Shown: in pieces, positions 7,290-15,187 of the stretch
Layout of the letters: each line of letters begins with the position of its first letter
How positions within the stretch are numbered: position 1 is the stretch's first letter
Origin: Myxococcales bacterium
Lineage (GTDB): Bacteria > Myxococcota > Myxococcia > Myxococcales > Myxococcaceae
Assembly: GCA_003153055.1 (NCBI GenBank)
Contig: PMBV01000127.1
Coordinates: 1 to 49,638 of the forward strand
Length of the DNA: 49,638 nucleotides
Reading direction: 5' to 3'
Made by a program: the position numbers and the translations under genes
The notes under the pieces: generated by a model
Seen by the model: the letters and a program-made list of their open reading frames with translations, nothing else
The model's database searches: none
Told to the model about the DNA's origin: nothing

Positions 7290-8881
7290 AGGAGCCCCGT
7301 CTTCTTGATCTTCCCCGTGGTGGTCTTCGGCAGCTCAGCCACGAAGACGACCTCCTTGGGGACCATGAAGTTCTCCAGCCGCTTCTGGCACTCCTTCATC
7401 ACCTCTTTGTCGGTGAGCTGCACCCCGCGCTCGAGCACCACGAAGGCCTTCACCGCCTGGCCGAGGAGCTCGTCGGGCACGCCGATGACCGCGGCCTCCT
7501 TCACCCCGGCGATGTTCATCAGCGCCGTCTCGACCTCCTTGGGCGCCACCTTCTCGCCTCGGGACTTGATGATGTCGTCCATGCGCCCGACGAAGTACAG
7601 GTAGCCCTCTTCGTCGAGACGGCAGAGGTCGCCGGTCCACAGCACCTGCTCGCCCGGCACCGGCCCGGGCTTGAGCTTGGCCGCCGTGGCGTCGGGCTTC
7701 TCCCAGTAGCCCTTCATCACCGTGGCGCCCCGAATGACGAGCTGGCCCACCACGTTGGGGCCGACCCGCTGGCCCGCTTCATCGACGAGCCACAGCTCGG
7801 TGTTGGGAATGGCGATGCCCACGCTGGTCGGCTTGCGATCGATGTCCTCCGGTGGCAGATATGTACAACGCTTGCATTCGGTCAGTCCATACATCGAGTA
7901 CACCCGCGCCTTGGGAAACAGGGCGCGGAGCATGGTGATGTGCTTGACCGGCAGGGCCGCTGCGGTGTTGGTGACGAAGGCGATGGTCGAGAGGTCGAAC
8001 CCCGAGAGCTGCTTCATCTCGGCCAGCACCGCGAAGATGGTCGGCACCCCGGGGAAGCCGGTCACCTTCTCGTCGACCATCACCTTCAAGACCTGCGCGG
8101 GGAAGGCGAAGCTGCGTTCGAGCACCAGCCGCCCGCCCACCCGGAAGGTCATGATGAGCTGGTACAGCCCGTAGTCGAACGCCAACGGCAGCACGCCCAG
8201 CACCACGTCGCGCTCCACCATCTCGAGGTAGGTCGAGATGGAGGTGGCCGCCGTCACCATGTTCCGATGGGTCATCATCACGCCCTTGGGGTCGCCGGTG
8301 CTCCCCGAGGTGTAGATGATGGCGGCGAGGTCGACGTCGATACAGCGCCGTGGGGGCGGGCGGTTCTGGCCTACCGCGTGGCCTCGCTCGATGGCTTGGG
8401 CAAACCCGGTGAGCCCCTTCACGTTGGAGAGGCGCTCGTCGACCAGCGCGCCACTGATGATGACTCGCTCGAGATGCTCCGCCTTCGCCACGCTCTCGTT
8501 GAACACCGATGCCAGGTGCATGTCGGTGACCATCACCTTGGCCCGGCAGTCATTCAGGTAGTACGTCAGCTTGTCATGCTTGGTCAGCGGGTTGATGACG
8601 CTGACGATGGCGTTGGCCTTCAAGGTCGCCCAGAAGGCCACCACCGTCTCGACGGTGTTGTCGCCGAAGACCACCACTCGGTCGCCGCGCTCGACGCCCG
8701 CTTCGACGAGGGCGTGGGCCAGCGCGTTGGCCTGGCGATCGAGCTCTCCGTACGTCACCCGCGCGCCCTTGCACACCAGGGCGACCTTGTCGGGGAGCCT
8801 GAGCGCCGAGGCCTCGAGAAAGTCGTGCAGCATCGGCGTGGCCGACAGGTGCAGCGCGGGCGGAGGAGGGAACCCTTTCAT
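7286..8881 (-). CDS. Acyl-CoA synthetase-like AMP-dependent ligase
   Basis: This 531-residue ANL-superfamily enzyme carries the P-loop-like IIYTSGSTGDPKGVMMTH, the YGLTE-type A5 motif (YSMYGLTECKR), the A7 motif WTGDLCRLDEEGYLYFVGR, and a C-terminal lysine in the LPKTTTGKIKK context. It activates a carboxylic acid as acyl-AMP and loads it onto CoA or a carrier protein; the acyl carrier protein two genes downstream is the obvious acceptor. The start ATG at 8881-8879 lies 10 nt after the nadE-like stop, with GAGG just before it. An internal ATG 16 codons later is an alternative. The general layout recalls the acyl-AMP ligases of exosortase-associated polysaccharide loci, but no exosortase is seen here. 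Confidence 0.88.
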   Translation of the reverse strand: MKGFPPPPALHLSATPMLHDFLEASALRLPDKVALVCKGARVTYGELDRQANALAHALVEAGVERGDRVVVFGDNTVETVVAFWATLKANAIVSVINPLTKHDKLTYYLNDCRAKVMVTDMHLASVFNESVAKAEHLERVIISGALVDERLSNVKGLTGFAQAIERGHAVGQNRPPPRRCIDVDLAAIIYTSGSTGDPKGVMMTHRNMVTAATSISTYLEMVERDVVLGVLPLAFDYGLYQLIMTFRVGGRLVLERSFAFPAQVLKVMVDEKVTGFPGVPTIFAVLAEMKQLSGFDLSTIAFVTNTAAALPVKHITMLRALFPKARVYSMYGLTECKRCTYLPPEDIDRKPTSVGIAIPNTELWLVDEAGQRVGPNVVGQLVIRGATVMKGYWEKPDATAAKLKPGPVPGEQVLWTGDLCRLDEEGYLYFVGRMDDIIKSRGEKVAPKEVETALMNIAGVKEAAVIGVPDELLGQAVKAFVVLERGVQLTDKEVMKECQKRLENFMVPKEVVFVAELPKTTTGKIKKTGLL

Positions 8882-8891
8882 GGTCGCCTCG

Positions 8892-9881
8892 TCACAGCGT
8901 GAAGGCTTCGTTGAAGATCGGCTCTACCAAGATGGGTGGCAGGTGCCCGGAGCGGGTCGCCCGGCGCTTGGCGTGAATGTCCTTGAAGACGCGCTCCACC
9001 TGCGTGGCCGTCAACCCGACCTCTGGCGCCACGGCTTCGGCGCCGATGCCGTGGTTCACGGCCCAGAGGCAGAGATCCATTCGGTCGTAGGGCAGGGCGA
9101 AGTAGAACTCCTCCTGCGTCTGGGGCATCGAGTAGGTGTCGGTGGTGGGCGGTCGGCGGCGAATCTCCTCGGGAACGCCGAGGGTCTCGGCCAACGCATA
9201 CACCTGGGTCTTGTAGAGATGGGCGATGGACTTGAGATCGGCCGCCCCATCGCCGTTCTTGACGAAGAAGCCCTGGTCGTACTCGAGGCGGTTGGGCGTG
9301 CCCACCACCGCGTAGTTGAGCCGGTCGCCGTGGTAGTACTCCACCATCTTCCGCACTCGCTGCTTGAAGTTGGTGGCCGCCACCACTTGCAGGTAGCCCC
9401 CCAGCGGCATGCGCCCGGTCTGGGTCTCACCTTGGGGTGATTGCACGGTCAACTGAAAGACATTGAGTCGATCGCTCTCGAGGATCGACGGGAGCGTCAG
9501 CTTGCTCTTCCACCCCGGGCCGTACTCGGGGAACACCGTGCGAATGGCCTCTTCTTGGCGGGCGTAGCAGCCGGCACCATGGAGCGCCGCGGCGATGTTC
9601 TCGGTCACCGCCTGAATGCCGAGGGAGTTGGCGAGGAGCTGCCCCAATTCGAGAGACTCGTCGGCCGAGTCGCGCTCCGGCATGAAGATGCCGAAGACCT
9701 TGTCTTTGCCCAGCGCCTTGACCGCCAGCGCGGCGCACACCGAGCTGTCGATGCCGCCCGACAACCCGAGCACCACCCCGCGCTTTTTGAGCGTCCCCAT
9801 GACCTCCGCCTTCAGCCAGGCGGAGATTCGGGCCACTTCGACTCCTCGATCGAGCTCCAGGACCTTCTTCGAGAATGTCAT
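8892..9881 (-). CDS. NAD+ synthase-like ATP-dependent amidase (NadE family)
   Basis: This 329-residue protein has the NadE PP-loop VVLGLSGGIDSSVCAAL near residue 38 and later family segments (TPNRLEYDQGFFVKNGDG, where canonical NadE has NxxE and KxGDxxAD). It has no N-terminal nitrilase domain, so it is the ammonia-dependent type, but it is about 50 residues longer than typical bacterial NadE. It opens an operon with an AMP ligase, methyltransferase, ACP and asparagine-synthase-like gene. That makes a secondary-metabolism role (adenylating and amidating a non-NAD substrate) as likely as true NAD synthesis. The start ATG is at 9881-9879. Confidence 0.8.
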   Translation of the reverse strand: MTFSKKVLELDRGVEVARISAWLKAEVMGTLKKRGVVLGLSGGIDSSVCAALAVKALGKDKVFGIFMPERDSADESLELGQLLANSLGIQAVTENIAAALHGAGCYARQEEAIRTVFPEYGPGWKSKLTLPSILESDRLNVFQLTVQSPQGETQTGRMPLGGYLQVVAATNFKQRVRKMVEYYHGDRLNYAVVGTPNRLEYDQGFFVKNGDGAADLKSIAHLYKTQVYALAETLGVPEEIRRRPPTTDTYSMPQTQEEFYFALPYDRMDLCLWAVNHGIGAEAVAPEVGLTATQVERVFKDIHAKRRATRSGHLPPILVEPIFNEAFTL

Positions 9882-9893
9882 GGGGGCAGAAAA

Positions 9894-10034
9894 CTACTCA
9901 TCCACAGAGGGGCTCGCACCACCTTTCGATCGACCGAGCCCGGGGGCTCCGCTGCGCTCCTGCTGGAGGCCGCGGATGTATTGAAGAATTCCTTCCAGCT
10001 CGTCTTCCGTGAGCTCTTTCTTGTAACCGTCCAT
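9894..10034 (-). CDS. Small 46-residue ORF resembling a cytochrome c C-terminal helix
   Basis: This ORF starts with ATG at 10034-10032 after the purine-rich AAAAGGGAA and ends at TAG 9896-9894, in the gap between the chemoreceptor and the nadE-like gene. The first half (MDGYKKELTEDELEGILQYI) looks like the closing helix of class I cytochromes c. No CxxCH is present, and the upstream frame runs straight into the chemoreceptor stop, so no haem domain is attached. It could be a genuine small protein or a leftover C-terminal fragment. Confidence 0.4.
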   Translation of the reverse strand: MDGYKKELTEDELEGILQYIRGLQQERSGAPGLGRSKGGASPSVDE

Positions 10035-10082
10035 TTCCCTTTTGACTCCGTCGACGACAAGGCTCGAGTGCGTGCGCGGAGG

Positions 10083-11600
10083 TCAGGCGACGACGAGGGC
10101 GAGCGCTTCGACGGCGGTCTTCATGGCGCCGGCCATCTGGTCGAGCTCGACCGCGGCGCTCGAGGTCTCCTCGGCGGCGGCGGCGTTGGCCTGCACCACT
10201 CGATCGATGCGCGCGACAGCCTCGTTGGCCCGGGCGATGCCGTCGGCTTGCTTGCGAGACAGCGAGGCAATCTGCTCCGAGAGCACGGCGGCCTCGTTGG
10301 TGCGGCGGGTGACCTCTCCGAAGTCCTTGCCGGTGCGCTTGACGAGCTCGGCTCCCGAGCGCACCCGCGCCACCGTGGCCTCGATGCGAGCGGAGGTCTC
10401 CTTGGCGGCCTCGGCAGCCCTGAGCGCGAGGTTGCGCACCTCGGCGGCCACCACGGCGAAGCCCGCCCCGGCCTGGCCCGCTCGCGACGCCTCCACCGCG
10501 GCGTTGAGCGCGAGGATTCCCGTCTGGAAGGCGATGTCGTCGATGCTCTTCACCACCCGCGAGGTCTCCTCGCTCGCCAGGGTGATGTCTTTCATGGCCT
10601 CCTTGAGCTCGGCCATGTCGCGATCGGCGTGGCTGGCCGCCGCGCGGGCCTCCTTGAGGAGCGCCTCGGCGCGCACCGAGCTGTCCACGGTGCCCCGGGT
10701 CGCCGAGGTGATTTCTTCCAGCGTGTCCGAGACCTCGGCGAGGTTCTTGGCCTGCTCCGAAGCGCCCTCGGCCACCGCCCGGCTGGTGCCCGCGGTCGCG
10801 TCCGCCGATCGAAGCACCGCGTCGGAGTCGCCGGCCAGCCGCTCCACCACCTGGTTCACCGGGCGAATCACCACGCGGGAGACGAGGAGGGCCACGATGC
10901 CCACCACACCGAAACAGGCGAGGAGGCCGTAGATGACGCTGCGCTCGGTCTCGTGAGCCAGCCCCACATAGGCATCCTCCACGTCTTGGCGCACCAGCAC
11001 CACCGCGCCCTTCTGCTCCTGGGGCTCGTTGTGGCAGTGATGGCAGGCCTCGTCGTTGGGCATCATGCGCAGCACCGTGACGTACCGGCGGCCGCCGTGG
11101 GTCTCCTCGAAGACGTCGTTGGTCGAGGTGCCCGAGAGGAGCGCCCGCTCGAGGGCCGTCACCAGGGTGGGGGTGCTCACGCTCTGGCGGAAGTCGACCC
11201 CCTCGAGCTCGGGGCGCGAGGCGTAGGTGGCCGTGTGCTTCTCGTGGCCGTAGACCACCACGTCGCCGCCGCGGAGGTCCTTGCGCAGCGACACGAGCTG
11301 GTTGCGAACCACCTGCCCGTCACCTTCCATCATCGGGTACACGATGCCCTGGTGCACCGCGCCAGCGACGATGCGAGCGCCCTCGACGATCTGCGTCTGG
11401 AGCGCGCTCCGATGCTCCGCCATGCCGCGCACCACGATGGCGAGCAAGGCCGCCGAGATGAGGGTGCCGAGGAGCAACACCGTTCGGCTTCTCAGGCTGA
11501 GCTTGGGGTCTCCAGGAGTGGCCTCGTGCGCGGTCTCGATCCTCACGTGGAAATGCGTAGTGCCCCCCGGCGTGGCCTGCCATCGGACCGCACCTGTCAC
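10083..11600 (-). CDS. Methyl-accepting chemotaxis protein with periplasmic c-type haem motif
   Basis: This 505-residue receptor has a first transmembrane helix near 39-60, a periplasmic sensor of about 165 residues, a second helix near 222-245, and a cytoplasmic signalling coiled coil. The hairpin tip is canonical (IDDIAFQTGILALNAAVEAS, then GAGFAVVAAEVRNLA). The sensor holds ACHHCHNEP near residue 185, a CxxCH covalent-haem motif in the setting of haem-sensor domains such as DUF3365/Tll0287. It may therefore sense redox state, oxygen or NO (inference). The start is GTG at 11600-11598; a second GTG about 19 codons later is also possible. No che genes are adjacent. Confidence 0.87.
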   Translation of the reverse strand: MTGAVRWQATPGGTTHFHVRIETAHEATPGDPKLSLRSRTVLLLGTLISAALLAIVVRGMAEHRSALQTQIVEGARIVAGAVHQGIVYPMMEGDGQVVRNQLVSLRKDLRGGDVVVYGHEKHTATYASRPELEGVDFRQSVSTPTLVTALERALLSGTSTNDVFEETHGGRRYVTVLRMMPNDEACHHCHNEPQEQKGAVVLVRQDVEDAYVGLAHETERSVIYGLLACFGVVGIVALLVSRVVIRPVNQVVERLAGDSDAVLRSADATAGTSRAVAEGASEQAKNLAEVSDTLEEITSATRGTVDSSVRAEALLKEARAAASHADRDMAELKEAMKDITLASEETSRVVKSIDDIAFQTGILALNAAVEASRAGQAGAGFAVVAAEVRNLALRAAEAAKETSARIEATVARVRSGAELVKRTGKDFGEVTRRTNEAAVLSEQIASLSRKQADGIARANEAVARIDRVVQANAAAAEETSSAAVELDQMAGAMKTAVEALALVVA

Positions 11601-11685
11601 GGTTCTGACGGCGGCGGGGCGCGGGGCGTGTTCGACCGCGCATGGAAATCATGACACCGCGGGCCATCTCGGGTAGCGAGTGAGC

Positions 11686-12468
11686 ATGTCGAAGACTTTC
11701 CGACTCTCGTCCATCGCCGCTCTTCGCGAGCAGCTGAACAACCACCCCGTCTATACGGCGCTGGAGAGCCTGGAGGACCTGAAGACCTTCATGGCCCACC
11801 ACGTCTATTCAGTCTGGGACTTCATGTCGTTGCTGAAGTCGCTCCAAGCGGTGCTGGCACCGGCCAAGGCCCCGTGGGTACCCATTGGCACTCCGTCGGT
11901 GCGCCGGTTCATCAATGTCATCACGCTCGAGGAGGAGTCGGACCTCGGCCTCCCTGGGCCTCACGGAGAGGTGACCTACGCCAGCCACTTCGAGCTGTAC
12001 TGCCAGGCGATGGCCGAGGTCGGCGTCGACGTGTCGGGGCCGCTCGAGCTCACCGCGCTCGCCGCCAGCCAGGGGGTGGCCGTGGCCTTCGAGCGCCCGC
12101 TGGCACCCGTGGCTTCCCTCGAGTTCATGCGGAAGACCTTCGGCTTCATCGACAGCGGGAGACCGCACCTCATCGCCGCCGCCTTTGCGCTGGGGCGAGA
12201 GCAGATCATCCCCGGAATGTTCCGCGCGCTCTTGGGCAAGCTGAAGATCGGCAAGGACCAGGCGCCTGCGTTCCATTACTACCTCGACCGCCACATTCAC
12301 CTCGACGAAGACTTTCACGGGCCGCTCTCGCTCGAGATGCTGAACGAGGTCTGTCAAGGCTCGGCGGTGCTCCTGGCCGAGGCGGAGGACGCCGCGCAGC
12401 GAGCGCTCCAAGCGCGGCTCGACTTCTGGACTGGCGTGCACGCGGCGCTCTCAGCCCGGCGGCGCTGA
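11686..12468 (+). CDS. DUF3050 protein, haem-oxygenase-like fold
   Basis: This 260-residue protein has the DUF3050 landmarks: HPVYTALESLEDLKTFMAHH followed by VWDFMSLLK, then a second half with HYYLDRHIHLDEDFHGP. The paired His/Glu/Asp residues in these helices fit the dimetal ligands of haem-oxygenase-like diiron proteins, a superfamily to which I understand DUF3050 has been assigned. Substrate unknown. The ATG at 11686 is chosen over GTG at 11680. It diverges from the chemoreceptor gene; 85 bp separate the two starts. Confidence 0.78.
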   Translation: MSKTFRLSSIAALREQLNNHPVYTALESLEDLKTFMAHHVYSVWDFMSLLKSLQAVLAPAKAPWVPIGTPSVRRFINVITLEEESDLGLPGPHGEVTYASHFELYCQAMAEVGVDVSGPLELTALAASQGVAVAFERPLAPVASLEFMRKTFGFIDSGRPHLIAAAFALGREQIIPGMFRALLGKLKIGKDQAPAFHYYLDRHIHLDEDFHGPLSLEMLNEVCQGSAVLLAEAEDAAQRALQARLDFWTGVHAALSARRR

Positions 12469-12518
12469 CCGAGCGTTTCTCGCTGGCCTGCGCGCTGGCG
12501 AGTTGATTCAACGAGGTC

Positions 12519-13367
12519 ATGAAACAGCACACCTTCGTTGCCGTGTTGCTCGCCCTCTCGGCCTGCGGAGGTCCCGCCGCGCCCGAGGTCTACAACCTGG
12601 TGCTCGATGCCTTCTCCGTGCCGGAAAGCTGCTACGCCAACGGCACGGGGCCGAGCACCACGGTGAACGCGGCGCCCTCGACGCTCATGCGGGTCGAGGC
12701 GTGGGACGGCCCCGACGGTGAGGCTTTCCTGCAGGTCACCTCGTCGCCGCTGACCATCGACCTCGGGGCGGCCCCGTCGGTCACCGTCGGTGGGGTGCTG
12801 TCGGGGACCCACGGCAGCAAGGGGTGGACCTTCGTCACCAACCGGTCGACGACCACCACGAGCTCGAACACCAGCATCACCACTCAGAGCCAGTTTGCCT
12901 TCGTCTTCGAGCGGGCCAGCACCTTCAAGGGCACCGGCACGGCCACGTCAGCCCGCGGGTGCACGGGTACGGGCTGTCCGGCCACCAACCCGTCGTGCAC
13001 GGTGGACCCGATCAACGTCCATGGCACGCGCATCGAGGTGGCGTACCAGCAGAGCCCCTGCCGGCGTCCCCCGCGCATTCGGACGCGGGAGGAACGAAGG
13101 CGTTATGATCCCGCAGGGGCTCCGCGTGGCGGACCGCTGGTCGGTGACAACCGCGAAGGCCAAAGGAAGGTGCCCGATGGCGCAGGTGACTCGGATTCTC
13201 CACCTCGAGGACGACCCAGCCGACCGGGAGCTGGTGCAGGCCCAACTCGAGGAAGGTGGCATCGTTTGCCAGGTGACCTGGGTGCAGAGTGGCCTCACGT
13301 TCGAGGCCACGCTGCTCGCCGACGAGTTCGACCTGATCCTCGCCGACTACCGGTTGCCGGCCTATGA
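12519..13367 (+). CDS. Lipoprotein, hypothetical; 3' end uncertain
   Basis: The N-terminus is a lipoprotein signal (MKQHTFVAVLLALSACGG, lipobox LSAC with Cys16). The mature part is Thr/Ser-rich and contains four Cys in GCTGTGCPATNPSC plus one earlier, probably forming disulfides on the periplasmic side. Convincing coding sequence ends near 13063 (RIEVAYQQSPC). Beyond that the frame passes a GC hairpin (13070-13089) and runs to 13367 inside the histidine-kinase gene with arginine-rich shadow sequence. A stop codon has probably been lost, or the sequence carries an indel. The realistic product is about 180 residues. Confidence 0.6.
   Translation: MKQHTFVAVLLALSACGGPAAPEVYNLVLDAFSVPESCYANGTGPSTTVNAAPSTLMRVEAWDGPDGEAFLQVTSSPLTIDLGAAPSVTVGGVLSGTHGSKGWTFVTNRSTTTTSSNTSITTQSQFAFVFERASTFKGTGTATSARGCTGTGCPATNPSCTVDPINVHGTRIEVAYQQSPCRRPPRIRTREERRRYDPAGAPRGGPLVGDNREGQRKVPDGAGDSDSPPRGRPSRPGAGAGPTRGRWHRLPGDLGAEWPHVRGHAARRRVRPDPRRLPVAGL
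13070..13089. terminator. GC-rich hairpin between lipoprotein and kinase genes
   Basis: CCCGCG (13070-13075) pairs with CGCGGG (13084-13089) across an 8-nt loop. It lies where the lipoprotein gene would be expected to end and has no T-tract. It may be a weak terminator or a processing structure. Confidence 0.3.
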
Positions 13368-15108
13368 CGGCCTCGCGGCGCTGCGCTCGGCCCGCGAAAC
13401 CTGCCCCGAGGTCCCGTTCCTGTTCGTCTCGGGGACGATGGGCGAGGACGCCGCCATCGAGGGTCTGACGGCAGGGGCGACCGACTACGTGCTGAAGACC
13501 CGCCTGAGCCGGCTGGCCCCCGCGGTGCGCCGAGCGCTCGAGGAGTCGGCGAATCGACGGGGTCGCAAGCGGGCCGAAGACGAGCTGCGCAAGCTCTCCA
13601 GGGCGGTCGAGCAGAGCGTGAGCACCGTCGTCATCACCGACCCGCAGGGCTCCATCGAGTACGCCAACCCCCGGTTCACCGCCACGACTGGCTATGCCAT
13701 CGAGGAGTACCTCGGCAAGCACACTCGGCTCCTGAAGTCAGGCCACACGAGCCCGGAAGAGTACCAGCGCCTGTGGGCCACCATCACCTCCGGGCGGCAG
13801 TGGCGAGGTGTGTTTCGAAACAAGAAGAAGAACGGTGACCTGTACTGGGAAACGGCGACCATCTCGCCAATCAAGAACGACCAAGGCGTCATCACTCACT
13901 TCCTCGCGGTGAAGGAAGACATCACTGACTTGAAGAAGGCCGAGGAGGCTCGAGTCAAGCTCGAAGAGCAACTCCGCCACGCTCAGAAGCTCGACGCCCT
14001 CGGGCGGCTGGCCGGTGGTGTGGCCCATGACTTCAACAACCTCCTCTGCGTCATCGTGGGCTGCGGTGAGCTGATGCAGTCGCGCCTCCCCGCCAGCGAC
14101 CCGAACCAGGCCGACCTCGAGGAGGTCCTCCGGGCGGCGGAGCGCGCGACGCAGCTCTCCCGGTCGCTCCTCATCTTCAGCCGCCGAGAGCCCGCCAAGC
14201 TGAAGCCCCTGTTGATCAACGAGCTCATCGAGGGCATGAAGAAGATGGTCCTTCGCTTGATCGGCGAAGACATCGAGACGCGCCTCCAGCTCTCGTCTGA
14301 ACCCCTGACTGTTCTGGGAGACTACGGGCAGCTCGAGCAGGTGCTGACCAACCTCGCCACCAATGCGCGAGACGCCATGGCCGGGGGAGGCGTGCTGACC
14401 CTCAAGACCGATCAGCGGGTACTCGACGCCGACTTCGTGCAAGCCCACGGCTTCGGGAGCGAGGGGCCGTACGCGGTGATTACCGTGGCGGACACCGGCG
14501 TCGGCATGGACTCGGCCCTCCTCGAGCGGATCTTCGACCCCTTCTTCACGACCAAGAGCGTCGAGCGAGGCACAGGGCTCGGTCTCTCAATCGTGTACGG
14601 CATCGTCCAGCAACACCAGGGCCACATCGAGTGCTCGAGCCAGCCGGGCAAGGGCACGACCTTCACGATCTACCTGCCCCTCGTCTCTGTCGACCTGACC
14701 CAACAGGAAAAGGAGGGCGCGGCGAAGGGGCCGGTGCCTGGGGGCCACGAGACCATTCTGCTCGCCGAGGACGAGGCGGCGATTCGCGGCTTGTTCCGGA
14801 AGATCCTCGAACAGCACGGGTACACCGTCATCGAGGCCAAGGACGGCGCCGAGGCGGTGAGCACGTTCATCGAGCACCAGGGGCGGGTGGATCTCGCGGT
14901 GCTCGACGCGGTCATGCCCAAGAAGAGCGGCCGGGTGGCGCTCGATGAGATGCGGGCCTTCAGACCCGGGCTCAAGGCGCTGTTCGTCTCGGGCTACTCC
15001 GAGACCGCGGCGCGGCACCCCGATGATGGGTCGCTCCTGCTCAAGAAGCCGGTGAGGCCCCGCGAGCTGCTCGTTCGAGTGAGAGAGCTCCTCGACTCGA
15101 AGCGCTGA
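13177..15108 (+). CDS. Hybrid sensor histidine kinase (REC-PAS-HisKA-HATPase-REC)
   Basis: This 643-residue cytosolic protein has no membrane segment. It has a receiver domain (about 1-125; LHLEDDPAD, phospho-Asp in LILADYRLPAYDG, Lys in VLKTRLS) and a PAS domain (about 145-250, with ITDPQGSIEYANPRF). The HisKA helix has its phospho-His in LAGGVAHDFNNLL near 285. The ATPase has the N-box NLATNARDAM near 392, DTGVGM, and GTGLGLSIVYG. A second receiver occupies about 525-643 with Asp in LDAVMPKKSG. The N-terminal receiver suggests it acts inside a relay and not as a primary sensor. The ATG at 13177 is chosen for the purine-rich AAAGGAAGG just upstream; ATG 13104 is an alternative. Confidence 0.9.
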   Translation: MAQVTRILHLEDDPADRELVQAQLEEGGIVCQVTWVQSGLTFEATLLADEFDLILADYRLPAYDGLAALRSARETCPEVPFLFVSGTMGEDAAIEGLTAGATDYVLKTRLSRLAPAVRRALEESANRRGRKRAEDELRKLSRAVEQSVSTVVITDPQGSIEYANPRFTATTGYAIEEYLGKHTRLLKSGHTSPEEYQRLWATITSGRQWRGVFRNKKKNGDLYWETATISPIKNDQGVITHFLAVKEDITDLKKAEEARVKLEEQLRHAQKLDALGRLAGGVAHDFNNLLCVIVGCGELMQSRLPASDPNQADLEEVLRAAERATQLSRSLLIFSRREPAKLKPLLINELIEGMKKMVLRLIGEDIETRLQLSSEPLTVLGDYGQLEQVLTNLATNARDAMAGGGVLTLKTDQRVLDADFVQAHGFGSEGPYAVITVADTGVGMDSALLERIFDPFFTTKSVERGTGLGLSIVYGIVQQHQGHIECSSQPGKGTTFTIYLPLVSVDLTQQEKEGAAKGPVPGGHETILLAEDEAAIRGLFRKILEQHGYTVIEAKDGAEAVSTFIEHQGRVDLAVLDAVMPKKSGRVALDEMRAFRPGLKALFVSGYSETAARHPDDGSLLLKKPVRPRELLVRVRELLDSKR

Positions 15109-15137
15109 TTCGGCGGCCACGGCTCGGGACTGGGGGT

Positions 15138-15180
15138 GCGTCGCACACTCGAAACACTGAGTGTTCTCGATAGGCGACGC
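15138..15180. terminator. Nested hairpin between convergent genes
   Basis: GCGTCGC (15138-15144) pairs with GCGACGC (15174-15180). Inside it, AACAC (15153-15157) pairs with GTGTT (15161-15165) over a TGA loop. It fills the 79-bp gap between the kinase stop and the stop of the convergent gene, so a bidirectional terminator is plausible. There is no clear T-tract. Confidence 0.4.
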
Positions 15181-15187
15181 GATCCCC

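Noticed and set aside
9441..11654. 737-residue plus-strand ORF over the nadE-like and chemoreceptor genes
   Set aside because: His/Arg/Gly/Leu-rich shadow of two well-supported minus-strand genes.
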